From Apostichopus japonicus (Eukaryota > Echinodermata > Holothuroidea > Aspidochirotida > Stichopodidae): a DNA stretch of 64,000 nt. Location: NCBI RefSeq assembly GCF_037975245.1, contig NC_092562.1:9649001-9713000 (forward strand). Direction: 5' to 3'. Shown piece by piece: positions 48,037-59,956 of this stretch; the first letter of the stretch is position 1; each line of letters starts with the position of its first letter. The position numbers and the translations under genes were made by a program. The notes under the pieces were generated by a model. The model was not told the DNA's origin, did no database searches, and saw nothing but the letters and a program-made list of their open reading frames with translations.

Positions 48037-51000
48037 GGACCAGTGTAGACTTAACGTCAAAGCAGAGGAGGCCACAAATTTTGATCCTTCGACTAAAGGC
48101 TCCAAGCACTGCTGAAGCCAAGAGGGCAGAGGAACAGCTTAACCTGGATTCAACAACAGGATCTGGTTCTGACAATGCAAATGTTGAGGAAGTCAATAAC
48201 CTACAGCAAGGCAGTGAAGTGACTGAGTTAGTAGCGACAATGACCAGAACCTCTGCTAAAGTAAGTGACAACAAGCAGGAAGTTTCCAACAAATCTGAGA
48301 AGAAAGTTTGTCATCCTGAGCTGTCTGATAAGGAAAAGGAATCAACGACAACAAAAAGCTCACCCAACAAGGAAGATGGCGAGCCCTCTGCCAGTAACGG
48401 TGCAGTAGGATGGAAGACAGCTCATCAGTCTGAGCAAGAAAGTGGTGTTGGATCTGATGATGCCACAAAGTCTGATAAGGGAAGAGGACCAAATAGTGCA
48501 CAGACTTCATCCACCCTGCAAGAAGACCAGCCTTCTACAAGTAAATATGCAGTAGGAGAGACGACAACTCATCAGTCTACGCAAGAAAGTGGTGTTGAAT
48601 CTGATGATGCCCAGAAGTCTGACAACGGAAAAGCACCAAAGAGTGCACAGACCTTATTCACCAATAAAGAAGACCAGCCTTCTGCAAATAACATGGCAGT
48701 AGGGGTAATGACAGCTCATCAGTCTGAGCTAGGTAGTGGTGTTGGATCTGATGATGCCACAAAGTCTGATAAGGGAAAAGGACCAAAGAGTGCTCAGACC
48801 TCACCAACCCTACACGAAGACCAGCCTTCTACAAGTAAATGTGCAGTAGGAGAGACGACACCTGATCAGTCTGAGCAAGAAAGTGGTGTTGGATCTGATG
48901 ATGCCAAGAAGTCTGATGAGGAAAGAGGACCAAAGAGTGCACAGACCTTACCTACCCTGCAAGTAGACCAGCCTTCTACAAGTAAAATTGCAGTAGGAGA
49001 GACGACAACTCATCAGTCTGAGCAAGAAAGTGGTGTTGGATCTGTTGATGCAGAGAAGTCTGACGATGGAAAAGGACCAAAGAGTGCTCAGACCTCACCC
49101 AAACTGCAAGAAGACCAGCCTTCTACAAGTAAAAGTGCAGTAGGAGAGACAACAGCTCATCAGTCCGAGCAAGAAAGTGGTGTTGGATCTGCTGATGCAG
49201 AGAAGTCTGACAATGGAAAAGGACCAAGGAGTGCACAGACCTCACCCACAGTGGAAGAAGACCAGCCTTCTACAAGTAAAATTGCAGTAGGAGAGACGAC
49301 ATCTCATCAGTCTGAGCAAGAAAGTGGTGTTGGATCTGATGATGCCAAGAAGTCTGATGAGGAAAGAGGACCAAAGAGTGCACAGACCTTACCTACCCTG
49401 CAAGTAGACCAGCCTTCTACAAGTAAAATTGCAGTAGGAGAGACAACAGCTCATCAGTCCGAGCAAGAAAGTGGTGTTGGATCTGCTGATGCAGAGAAGT
49501 CTGACAATGGAAAAGGACCAAGGAGTGCACAGACCTCACCCACAGTGGAAGAAGACCAGCCTTCTACAAGTAAAATTGCAGTAGGAGAGACGACAGCTCA
49601 TCAGTCTGAGCAAGAAAGTGGTGTTGGATCTGATGATGCCAAGAAGTCTGATGAGGAAAGAGGACCAAAGAGTGCACAGACCTTACCTACCCTGCAAGTA
49701 GACCAGCCTTCTACAAGTAAAATTGCAGTAGGAGAGACGACAACTCATCAGTCTGAGCAAGAAAGTGGTGTTGGATCTGTTGATGCAGAGAAGTCTGACG
49801 ATGGAAAAGGACCAAAGAGTGCTCAGACCTCACCCAAACTGCAAGAAGACCAGCCTTCTACAAGTAAAAGTGCAGTAGGAGAGACAACAGCTCATCAGTC
49901 CGAGCAAGAAAGTGGTGTTGGATCTGCTGATGCAGAGAAGTCTGACAATGGAAAAGGACCAAGGAGTGCACAGACCTCACCAACACTGGAAGAAGACCAG
50001 CCTTCTACAAGTAAAATTGCAGAAGTGGAGACGACAGCTCATCAGTCTGAGCAAGAAAGTGGTGTTGGATCTGATGATGTCGAGAATTCGGACAATGGAA
50101 CAGGACAAAAGAGTGTACAGACCTTACCTACCTTGCAAGAAGACCAGCCTTCTACAAGTAGAATTGCAGTAGGAGAGACGACAGCTCATCAGTCCGAGCA
50201 AGAAAGTGGTGTTGGATCTGCTGATGCAGAGAAGTCTGACAATGAAAAAGGACCAAGAAGTGTACAGACCTTACCTACCCTGCAAGTAGACCAGCCTTAT
50301 ACAAGTAAAATTGCAGTAGTGGAGACAACAGCTCATCAGTCTGAGCAAGAAAGTAGTGTTGGATCTGATTATGCCGAGAAGTCTGACAATGGAAAAGGAC
50401 AAAAGAGTGTACAGACCTTACCTACCTTGCAAGAAGACCAGCCTTCTACAAGTAGAATTGCAGTAGGAGAGATGACAGCTCATCAGTCTGAGCTAGAAAG
50501 TGGTGTTGAATCTGATGATGTCAAGAACTCTGATCAGGGGCAAGGAACAAAGAGTGCAAAGATCTTACCCACCAATGAGGAAGATGTGGTTTGCAATGCA
50601 ATGAAAGATGAGAAGGTGTCTCATCAGTCTGAACAAGGTAATTTTAGTAAGACTGATGATGACAGGAAATGTGACAAAGAAGACAGAGCACAATCTGATG
50701 AGAGAATAGAACCAACCATTGCAAAGACCGCACTAAGCCAGCAAGAAGACCAGCCTTCTGCAAGTAACAGGGCAGTAGGAGAGACGACAGCTCATCAGTC
50801 TGAGCAAGAAAGTGGTGTTGGATCTGATAATGCCGAGAATTCGGACAGTGGAAAAGGACAAACAAGTGTACAGACCTTACCTACCCTGCAAGAAGACCAG
50901 CCCTCTTCAAGTAAAATTGCAGTAGAGACAACAGCTCATCAGTCTGAGCAAGAAAGTGGTGTTGGATCTGATGATGCTGAGAAGTCTGACAATGGAACAG

Positions 51001-53117
51001 GACAAAAGAGTTTACAGACCTTACCTACCCTGCAAGAAGACCAGCCTTCTACAAGTAAAATTGTAGTAGTGGAGACGACAGCTCATCAGTCTGAGCAAGA
51101 AAGTGGTGTTGGATCTGATGATGCCGAGAAGTCTGACAATGGAAAAGGACAAAAGAGTGTACAGACCTTACCTACCTTGCAAGAAGACCAGCCTTCTACA
51201 AGTAAAATTGCAGTAGGAGAGACGACAGCTCATCAGTCTGAGCTAGAAAGTGGTGTTGAATATGATGATGTCAAGAACTCTGATCAGAGGCAAGGAGCAA
51301 AGAGTGCAAAGATCTCACCCACCAATGAGGAAGGTGTGGTTTGCAAAGCAATGAAAGATGAGAAGGTGTCTCATCAGTCTGAACAAGGTAATTTTAGTAA
51401 GACTGATGAAGACAGGAAAGGTGACAAAGAAGACAGAGCACAATCTGATGAGAGAATAGAACCAACCATTGCAAAGACCACACTAAGCCAGCAAGAAGAC
51501 CAGCCTTCTGGAAGTAACGGGGCAGCAGGAGAGACGACAGCTCATCAGTCTGAGCAAGAAAGTGGTGTTGCATCTGATGATGCCAAGAAGTCTGAAAGCA
51601 GAAGAGAACCAAAGAGTGCAAAGAATTCACCCACACAGCAAGAAGACCAGCCTTCTGCAAGTCATGGTGCAGTAGGAGGGGAGAAAGCTCAGCAGTCTGA
51701 GCTAGAAAGTGGTGTTGGGTCTGATGATGGCAAGAAGTCTGATAACGTAAAACGACTAAGGAATGCAAAGGCCTCAACCACCAAGGGAGAACACCAGCCT
51801 GCTGCAAGTAATTGTGCAGTAGGAGGGAATACAGCTCATCAGTCTGAGGGAGAAAGTGGTGTCGAATCTGATGATGTCAAGAACTCTGATCAGGGACAAG
51901 GAACAAAGAGTGCAAAGATCTCACCCACCAACGAGGAAGATGTGTTATGCAAAGCAGTGAAGGAAGAGAAGTTGTCTCATCAGTCTGAACAAAGTAATAT
52001 TAGTAAGACTGATGAAGACAGGCTAGCTGACAAGGAAGACAGAGCACAACCTGATGATAGAAAAGGATCAAAGAGTGAAATGACTTCACCAACCAAGAAA
52101 GAAGACCAGGCTTCTGCCAGAAAAGGTGCAGTAGGAGCAAAGACAGCTTATCAGTCTGAGCTAGGAAGTGGTGTTGGATTTGATGATGCCAAGAAGTCTG
52201 ACAATGGAAAAGCACCAAAGAGTGCACAGACCTCATTCACCAATAAAGAAGACCAGTCTTCTGCAAATAACAATGCAGTAGGAGTAATGACAGCTCATCA
52301 GTCTGAGCTAGAAACTTGTGTTGGATTTTATGATGCCAAGAAGTCTGACAACGGAAAAGCACCAGAGAGTGCACAGACCTCATTCATAAATAAAGAAGAC
52401 CAGCCTTCTGCAAATAACAATGCAGTAGGATTAATGACAGAGAATGATAGCAAAGGATCAAAGAGTGAAATGACTTCACCAACCAAGAAAGAAGACCAGG
52501 CTTCTGCCAGAAAAGGTGCAGTAGGAGGAAAGACAGCTTATCAGTCTGAGCTAGGAAGTGGTGTTGGATTTGATGATGCCAAGAAGTCTGACAACGGAAA
52601 ATCACCAGAGAGTGCTCAGACCTCATTCACCAATAAAGAAGACCAGCCTTCTGCAAATAACAATGCAGTAGGAGTAATGACAGCTTATCAGTCTGAGCAA
52701 GAAAGTGGTGTTGGATCTGATGATGCCAAGAATTCTGATAAGGGAAGAGGACCAAATAGTGTACAGACCTCACCCACCCTGCAAGAAGACGAGCCTTCTA
52801 CAAGTAAATGTGCAGTAGGAGAGACGACGGCTCCTCAGTGTGAGCAAGAAAGTGGTGTTGATTCTGATGATGCCAAGCAGTCTGATAACAGAAAAGGACC
52901 AATTAGTGCAAATACCTCACCCATCCTACAAGAAGACAAACCTTCTGAAAGTTACTGTGCAGTAGGAGGAAGGACCGCTCTTCAGTCTAGGCAAGAAAGT
53001 GGTGGTGTTGGATCTGAAAACCAAGCAACGCAGTTAGAAGATGACGATGAAGAAGATCATTTCCCTCCGGGTTGCACAAAGGCATTCAAGAGGAAGGCAA
53101 GGCGAAAAAGGGCAAAG
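48037..53117 (+). CDS. Giant repeat exon: ~30 tandem 49-residue units, unknown protein
   Basis: This 5081-nt exon runs from TTGCTGTTACAG to AAAAAGGGCAAAG/GTATGT. It is entered in phase 1, leaves in phase 0 and has no stop. After about 115 non-repeat residues come roughly 29 copies of a 49-residue unit. Its landmarks are PSTSKIAVGETTAHQSEQES, GVGSDDAEKSDNGKG, then SAQTLPTLQEDQ. Three units carry an extra divergent segment of about 56 residues (landmarks DEKVSHQSEQ and DKEDRAQSDER), and one unit is internally deleted. The composition is strongly Ser/Glu/Asp/Gln/Thr-rich with almost no hydrophobic residues, so it is probably disordered. The exon ends in an acidic stretch (LEDDDEEDHFPPGC) and a basic cluster (TKAFKRKARRKRAK) that could be a nuclear localisation signal or a dibasic cleavage site. 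I do not recognise a family. Uninterrupted coding over 5 kb argues for a real, expressed gene. Confidence 0.85.
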
Positions 53118-55793
53118 GTATGTTGTGTTTGATAACTGCTGGATCTGCAACAAGCATTTAACCACTTATGATGTGGTAGCTAGTTACTAAGATTAAGATA
53201 TAAATAATCTCTAGTGGAGTTTGATACTAAATCTATATATAACCAGTTAACTTCATCCACTTTTATATTTGGCAAGCAGGGGTTTTTTATCACTACTTTT
53301 AAATACTTTTAATTATAGAGCTGTAAGTTGATGATTGCCCTGTTGCCATGGGCAAGTAAAAGTTATGTTGGGCAGCTCCCTCTTATCTCAACCTGCCTGA
53401 TTGGGCAAATGTTAGATACGTGTGAATATTAACAATTTTCAGTGACATTTTTCGTGCACCATTTTCCATTTAGAAGGACAGCAATTAATCATTTATAAAA
53501 GTTGCTAACTAATCGTGAAGTGAACGTCTCAAAGTTGCAGTGAGTTAATGTATATAGGCTTATGTTTGTATGATGTTCATCACTTTCTTTTGGTGGAAGA
53601 AGATTTAATTTCGTACTTCACAGTAGTATAATCTTCCTATGTGCATTGTGCCATGTATCTGCTTAAACTTATTTTATAGGAAGGAGTGATGTAGTTTTTT
53701 TAAACTATAATCCAAATATGGAGACTATAACAGCTGTTAGTCAACAGTTATTGGAACAAAGTGATGTATCATGTCGTATGGCACATAGCACGTAAGAGGG
53801 TGATTGTTCAGTCATACTGTACATACTAACCACATGACCTTCATTTGTGTAGCTATGATTATATGAATGAATGCAGCTGCTGGTCCTGTCACATCTTATG
53901 ATCCTACTGCTGCTCCTGCCACTTCTTATGGTCATGTTGCTGCTCCTGCCACATCTTATGATGCTGCTGCTCCTGCCACATCTTATTGCCATTGCTTATT
54001 ATCCTGCTGCCTCCTGTCACTTCTTATGGTCGTGCTGCTGGTCCTGCCACATCTTATGATCCTGCTGCATTTCCTGCCACCTCTTATGATCCTACTGCTG
54101 CTCCTGCCACTTCTTATGATCCTGCTCGAATGCCACTTCTTGTGATCCTGCTGCTGCTCCATCCACCTCTTATGGTGCGGCTCCTGTCACCGCTTATGAT
54201 CCTGCTGCTCCTGCCACTTCTTATGATCCTGCTCCTGCCACTTCTTGTGATCCTGCTGCTGCTCCATCCACCTCTTATGGTCCTGCTGCTGCTCCTGTCA
54301 CCGCTTATTATCCTGCTGCCTCCTGTCACTTCTTATGGTCATGCTGCATTTCCTGCCACCTCTTATGATCCTACTGCTGCTCCTGCCACTTATGATCCTG
54401 CTGCTGCTCTTTCCACCTCTCATGGTCTAGCTGCTGCTCCTGCCACTGCTTATGGTCATGCTGCTGGTCCTTCCCCTCTTATGATCCTGCTGCCTCCTGC
54501 CACCTCTTATGATCCTGCTGCTGCTGCTCCTGCCACTTCTTATGGTAATGCTGCTGATCCTGTCACCTCTTATGATCCTGTTGCAGCTCCTGCCACATCT
54601 TATGGTCATGCTGCTGGTCCTGCCACTTCTTATGATCCTGCTGCTGCTCCTGCCACTTCTTATGGTCATGCTGCTGGTCCTGCCACTTCTTATGATCCTG
54701 CTGCTGCTCCTGCCACTGCTTATGGTCATACTGCTGGTCCTTCCCCCTGCTTATGATCCTGCTGCCTCCTGCCACTTCTTATGATCCTGCTGCTGCTCCT
54801 GCCACTTCTTATGGTCATGCTGCTGGTCCTGCCACTTCTTATGATCCTGCTGCTGCTCCTGCCACTTCTTATGGTAATGCTGCTGATCCTGTCACCTCTT
54901 ATGATCCTGTTGCAGCTCCTGCCACATCTTATGGTCATGCTGCTGGTCCTGCCACTTCTTATGATCCTGCTGCTGCTCCTGCCACTGCTTATGGTCATAC
55001 TGCTGGTCCTACCCCCTGCTTATGATCCTGCTGCCTCCTGCCACTTCTTATGATCCTGCTGCTGCTCCTGCCACTTCTTATGGTCATGCTGCTGGTCCTG
55101 CCACTTCTTATGATCCTGCTGCTGCTCCTGCCACTGCTTATGGTCATACTGCTGGTCCTTCCCCCTGCGTATGATCCTGCTGCCTCCTGCCACCTCTTAT
55201 GATCCTGCTGCTGCTCCTGCCACTTCTTATGGTCATGCTGCTGCTCCTGCCACTTCTTATGGTCATGCTGCTGGTCCTGCCACTTCTTATGATCCTGCTG
55301 CTGCTCTTGCCACTTCTTATGGTCCTGTTGCACTGCTTCTGCCACCGCTTATGATCCTGCTGCCTCCTGTCACTTCTTATGGTCATGCTGCTAATCCTGC
55401 CACATCTTATGATTTGGAACATTTTTATCTCATGAAAAGCTTTCAAACTTGTAGTTGTGGCTTAGTTCAAGGTTCTTCCTTCAGTAGTTCTGTAGAGTTG
55501 TCATAGAGCCAGACTAGAATGCTAGTCCATTGTGCACATTAGGATCAAAGGAGGAACTTTCTTAAGATAAAAACAAGCAGTTGGCCTTTTAATTACATTC
55601 TTAATGGTTCGCTGCTTGCAATAACCTTTCTGCACAAGAGAGATCTAATTGACTACTTCTTCTTTTGTTTCGAGCTGTGAAGTTTATTCATGATGGAGCA
55701 GAAATGCATCAAAGTCACTTAATTTTGTGTAGTGAAGTGTTTGTTGATTCATGTATTCACATACTACCTTGTCACATATTCCTCTTCCTCCAG
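53118..55793 (+). other. Intron with a minisatellite, between repeat-gene exons
   Basis: The left part (to about 53860) resembles the intron after the 57591 exon (words CTCAAAGTTGCAGTGAG and CTTTTGGTGGAAGAAGATTTAATTT). The right part, from GAACATTTTTATCTCATGAA (about 55418), resembles 58568 onward. The minisatellite lies between and is absent from the paralogous intron. Confidence 0.7.
53868..55413. repeat. 30-bp minisatellite, ~50 copies, without stops in its basic unit
   Basis: The unit encodes, in one forward frame, SYDPAAAPAT alternating with SYGHAAGPAT. The 30-bp unit is a multiple of three and has no stop in any forward frame, so long open frames appear automatically. Small indels shift the SYD frame into a Leu/Met-rich frame several times, which argues against coding selection. 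A higher-order block of about 240-270 bp (ending CTGCTGGTCC then CCCCTGC) repeats at about 54720, 55010 and 55160. Confidence 0.9.
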
Positions 55794-55886
55794 GCGAGAT
55801 CCAAGAGGAACAACGATTTATTATCATCAAGTACACCGACAGCAAACCAGAGTCAAAAGGACTTAGCACCAGCAGAGCAACAGCAG
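55794..55886 (+). CDS. Repeat-protein gene, ANQSQKD exon (copy 1)
   Basis: Preceded by a pyrimidine-rich acceptor (CCTCTTCCTCCAG) and followed by CAGCAG/GTAACA; phase 0-0, 31 codons. It encodes ARSKRNNDLLSS, then TANQSQKDLAPAEQQQ. Two paralogous exons (58950 and 60691) are 39 codons long and end KCQK/GTAATT. In this copy the equivalent donor position reads AAT/GTAAAT, so I infer that an upstream GTAACA donor is used. Either choice keeps the frame. The N-terminal ARSK continues the basic cluster that ends the previous exon. Confidence 0.7.
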
Positions 55887-56802
55887 GTAACAACAATTAA
55901 TAAATGCCCAAATGTAAATATTGCATTTGGTTTCTACCCCAAAATTAAGGGAAAAAGCTGTGTATTTACAAAAAGTTTGCAAAACTTATGTGAAATAATT
56001 AAAGCAATTTGCAGCAAGTAATAACAGGCAGTCACACAACCAATGAAATAGCAGGATTGGGTTTCTCTAACCTCCATTGTATTTGATTGTACTTTGTTCA
56101 AAATGTTGAATTTTTGTCTTGAAGTAGCGAAAGTTGATATGCATAATGTACACAATAGCACACATGTTTACCATGTACAATACTGTGGGAGACTGTCAAA
56201 ATGTGCAGGGTGCTGCCGGTAGACTACATTTGCTGGGAAGCATAAAACAGTAATTCTATTAGGCCTAACGGTAGTAACTTGTTCGCTAAATATAGTGTTC
56301 AAAGCTAGTTTAAGACCTTGCGGTTAAGAAATGTTGTTCAAATTGACTTTCATTATTAGGATCTTCTCAACCTATCGCAAATACCACGCGAGTCACCTCT
56401 TTTTTGGCCAAAACAGGGGAAATTGAATATCTAGTTTGTAATGCTAGAATACTGAATGCTCCTCTGCACAAATTCATGAATAAACACACAGTGTACTATT
56501 CAAAGCTAAACTTGTTTTCACACACAGGAAAGTAGTGCTGGCCATTAGAGCACTTGTGTTTACAATCTTACAGGTGACTGGTCAATTAATTAGGCGTGCT
56601 CAAGGGTGAATCCTAATGACAGTATTTGGGGTAGTTTATGGTATCAAGTGACATATTATTTATGCTTGAGTGAATTCCAGGAGGATGTTTTGCTAAAGGC
56701 AGGCTTGCCCATCATGTTGGTGACTGCATGAGGCTGTTTACTATATAAAATGAGGGATCCTTTGATCATAGTTTCTTATTAACTGGTTTGTTTTGTACAT
56801 AG
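55887..56802 (+). other. Intron, paralogous to 59067-59956
   Basis: Shared landmarks with the second copy include TTCTACCCCAAAATTAAGGG, GCAAGTA, GTTTCTCTAACCTCCATT, TAAGACCTTGCGGTTAAG and GGTGACTGGTCAATTAATTA..., ending TTTTGTACATAG. This confirms duplication of whole exon-intron modules. Confidence 0.75.
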
Positions 56803-57591
56803 GCCTCACCCACCAAGAAAGAAGACCAGCCTTCTGCAAGTAAAGGTGCAATAGGAGGGAAGACAGCTCATCAGTCTGAGCAAGAAAGTGGTGTTGGATC
56901 TGATGATTCCAAGCAGTCTGATAATGGAAAAGGACCAAACAGTGCACAGACCTCACCCACCCAGCAAGAATTCCAACCTTCTGCAAGTAACGGTGCAGTA
57001 GGAGGTAAGACAGCTAATCAGTCTGAGGTAGAAAGTGGTGTTGGATCTGATGATGCCAAGCAGTCTGATAACGGAAAAGGACCAAACAGTGCACAGACTT
57101 TACCCACCCAGCAAGAATGCCAACCTTCTGCAAGTAACGGTGCAATAGTAGGGAAGACAGCTCATCAGTCTGAGGAAGAAAGTGGTGTTGAGTCTGATAA
57201 TGCCAAGAAGTCTGATAAAGCAAAAGGACCAAACAGTGCACAGACCTCACCCACCCAGCAAGAATTCCAACCTTCTGCAAGTAACGGTGCAATAGTAGGG
57301 AAGACAGCTAATCAGTCTGAGGAAGAAAATGGTGTTGAATCTGATGATGCCAGGCAGTCTGATATTGCCCAAGGACCAAACAGTGCAAAGACCTCACCCA
57401 CCCAGCAAGAATTCCAACCTTCTACAATTAACGGTAAAGCTGACAAAGAAGACAGAGATGAAAGGATGAAAAACAAACAGACTATCCCTGAAAACCAAGC
57501 AACACAGAAAGAAGATGATGTTGAAGAAGATCATTTCCCTCCGGGTTGCACAAAGGCATTCAAGGCGAATGCAAGGCGAAAAAGGGCAAAG
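56803..57591 (+). CDS. Repeat-protein gene, second repeat exon (263 codons)
   Basis: The acceptor is TTGTTTTGTACATAG and the donor GGCAAAG/GTATGT; phase 0-0 with no stop over 789 nt. It encodes ASPTKKEDQPSASKGAIGG followed by about four 49-residue units of the same type as the giant exon (GKTAHQSEQESGVGSDD, KGPNSAQTSPTQQEFQ). It ends with the conserved NQATQKEDDVEEDHFPPGC and TKAFKANARRKRAK. In the basic cluster, KRK of the other copies is KAN here. Only one ATG lies in this frame, near the end, so an ATG-based ORF search would miss the exon. It clearly belongs to the same gene. Confidence 0.82.
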
Positions 57592-58949
57592 GTATGTTGC
57601 GTTTGAGACAAGGTTGCTATGATTTTTTGCAGAGATTTTTCAGATTTGCACTTAACATGTTTTGGGAGTGAAAGATAGATGGCTTGTCAACCTTAGATTT
57701 TCATTGTGCAAAAGATTGCTTCATAGGCAGTGTAGAGGAGTAACAGTGAAATCTTTCCTCCACCATTTGCATTTAAATAGACAAGAATAAATCATGATTT
57801 ATTCTTTCGATAAGCGACTTCACACATTTTCTTTTTAAATGCATTTAAAAAGAAAATGTGTGAAGTCGCTTATCGAAAAAACATGCTTCTCAAAGTTGCA
57901 GTGAGATACCGTATATATGCTTCATTGCACAAGTACTTCAGGAGCCCTACTGTAACAGAGCCAAGATACCTAAGTAGGCATTCTTGCCAATGTTCTTTGG
58001 AATTGTTTGTGACATAATAGGCCTAGCTGCATATTCATGATTCTGTTTATACAATGTTTATTACTTCTTTTGGTGGAAGAAGATTTAATTTCATACTTAG
58101 CAGAAACATATTTTTCCAACAGACATTGCACCATGTATCTGCCCGACCTTAGGTTATAGGAAGTAGTGATGTTGTAGTCTTTTTAACTATACTACAAGTA
58201 TGGAGACTTAAAATGATAAAAGTGACTAGGGCATTTTGCGTTTTGGCGAGTAGATTTTTTAGTCATGCTCCAATTGGCAATTAGTTTTGAAAATATTTGT
58301 CGAGGAATGAGAAGTACTTACTTCTTCTTTGGAAACAACCGTCACCAGTTAGTTAGTTGGGACAAAGTAGTGACGTATCATGTAACCTATTCTTTTTGTT
58401 CCAAGCATGCAGCTTAGTACCATACAGTATATAATACCATTACAAATGTTTAAGTTTGCAATAAGGCTACCCTACAATAGTAAGCTATATTCTTAATAGT
58501 AAAATCAGGAATAAGAAAACTAGATAGAAAACCTTAAGATTTGGAAAAGAACATGCTACCAGAGCTGGAACATTTTTATCTCATGAAAAGCTTTCAAACT
58601 TGTAGTTGTGGCTTAGTTGAAGGTTCTTCCTTCTGTTGAGTTCTGTAGATCAAGTTGTCATAGAATGCTAGTCCATTGTGCACATTAGGATCAAAGAATG
58701 AAGTATCTTGATTTTAAAAACAAACAGTTGGCCTTTCTTTATACCTTCTTAATTGTTCGTTGCTTGAAGTGACCGTTCTGCACAAGACGGATCTAATTGA
58801 CAATTTCTGCTTTTTTTCGAGCTGTGAAGTTTATACATCATGGAGCAGAAATGGATCTTCTGCAAGAACTTTGTCAAAGTCACTTAATTTTGTGAAATGA
58901 AGTGTTTGTTGATCATATACTACCTTGTCACATATTCCTCTTTCTCCAG
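57592..58949 (+). other. Intron with two adjacent palindromes
   Basis: Paralogous at both ends to the intron 53118-55793, but it lacks the 30-bp minisatellite and instead contains the palindrome pair at 57783-57878. No coding content. Confidence 0.7.
57783..57878. repeat. Two abutting perfect palindromes (24 bp and 74 bp)
   Basis: The first is centred on ATCATGAT (57783-57806). The second runs 57805-57878 with 37-bp arms, no spacer and no mismatch; each arm runs from TTTCGATAAGCGACTTCACA to TTTTTAAATG at the centre. They overlap by two bases. Confidence 0.92.
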
Positions 58950-59066
58950 GCGAGATCCAGGACGAACAGCGAGTTATTATCAAGTGCACAGGCAGCAAAC
59001 CAGAGTCAAAAGGACTCAGCACCAGCAAAGCAACAGCAAGAAACAACAGTACAGAAATGCCAAAAG
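58950..59066 (+). CDS. Repeat-protein gene, ANQSQKD exon (copy 2)
   Basis: The acceptor is CTCTTTCTCCAG and the donor CCAAAAG/GTAATT; phase 0-0, 39 codons. It encodes ARSRTNSELLSSAQ, AANQSQKDSAPAKQQQ and ETTVQKCQK. It is very similar to the exon at 60691-60807 and, over its first part, to 55794-55886. The preceding exon ends in phase 0, so it splices in frame. Confidence 0.78.
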
Positions 59067-59956
59067 GTAATTATTGCATTTGGGTTCTACCCCAAAATTA
59101 AGGGAAAGGGTTGTGTATTTACAAAAAGTTTCCAAAATCTATGTGGAAATAAAACGATTTGCAGCAAGTACAATATACAGGCAATCACACAACCAATGAA
59201 ATAGCTGCAGGATTCGTGAGGGTTTCTCTAACCTCCATTCTGTTTGATTGTACTTTGTTCAAAATGGTGACTGTCTTGTAGTAGCAAAAGTTGATATGCA
59301 TAATGTACACAATAGCACATATGTTTACCATGTACAATACCTTGGAAGACTCAAAATGTGCAGTATGCTGTATGTAGACTACAATTGCTGGGTAGCAACA
59401 ATGCAGTAATTCTATTAGGCCAAGTAGTAATAACAAGTTCGCTAAAAATAGTGTATAAAGCTAGTTTAAGACCTTGCGGTTAAGAAATGTTGTTCAAATT
59501 GACTTTCATTCATTGGGATCTTCCCAAACTATCCCAGATACCATCCGAGTCCCCTCTTTTTGGCCAAAAACAGGGGAAATTAAATATCTACCAGAGTTGG
59601 TAATGCTAGAATACTGAACGCTCTGCACAAATTCATGATTAAACACACAGTGTACTAATTAAAGCTAAACTTGTTTTCACACACAGAAAAGTAGTGCTGA
59701 TCATTAGAGCACTTGTGTTTACAATCTTACAGGTGACTGGTCAATTAATTAGGCGTGCTCAAGGGTGAATCCTAATGACAGTATTTGGGGTAGTTTATGG
59801 TATCAAGTGACATATTATTTATGCTTGAGTGAATTCGAGGAGGATGTTTTGCTAAAGGCAGGCTTGACCATCATTTTGGGGATTGCATTAGGCTGTTTAC
59901 TAAATGAGGGATCCTTTGATCATAGTTTCTTATTAACTAGTTTGTTTTGTACATAG
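59067..59956 (+). other. Intron, paralogous to 55887-56802
   Basis: The same landmarks appear in the same order as in the first copy, including the ...TTAACTAGTTTGTTTTGTACATAG acceptor end. No gene inside; the open frame at 59765-59956 is intron sequence. Confidence 0.75.

Noticed and set aside
53986-54756. 256-codon open frame in the 30-bp minisatellite as a gene
   Set aside because: The unit has no stop in any forward frame and its length is a multiple of three. The reading switches between Pro/Ala and Leu/Met frames, and there are no supported splice sites.
47981-57292. Many - strand open frames opposite the repeat exons (for example 51394-51807)
   Set aside because: They are mirror frames of the tandem repeat (HSLVLF, HHQIQHHFLAQTDELSSLLL repeated). 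They exist only because the + strand unit lacks stop-generating words on the reverse strand.
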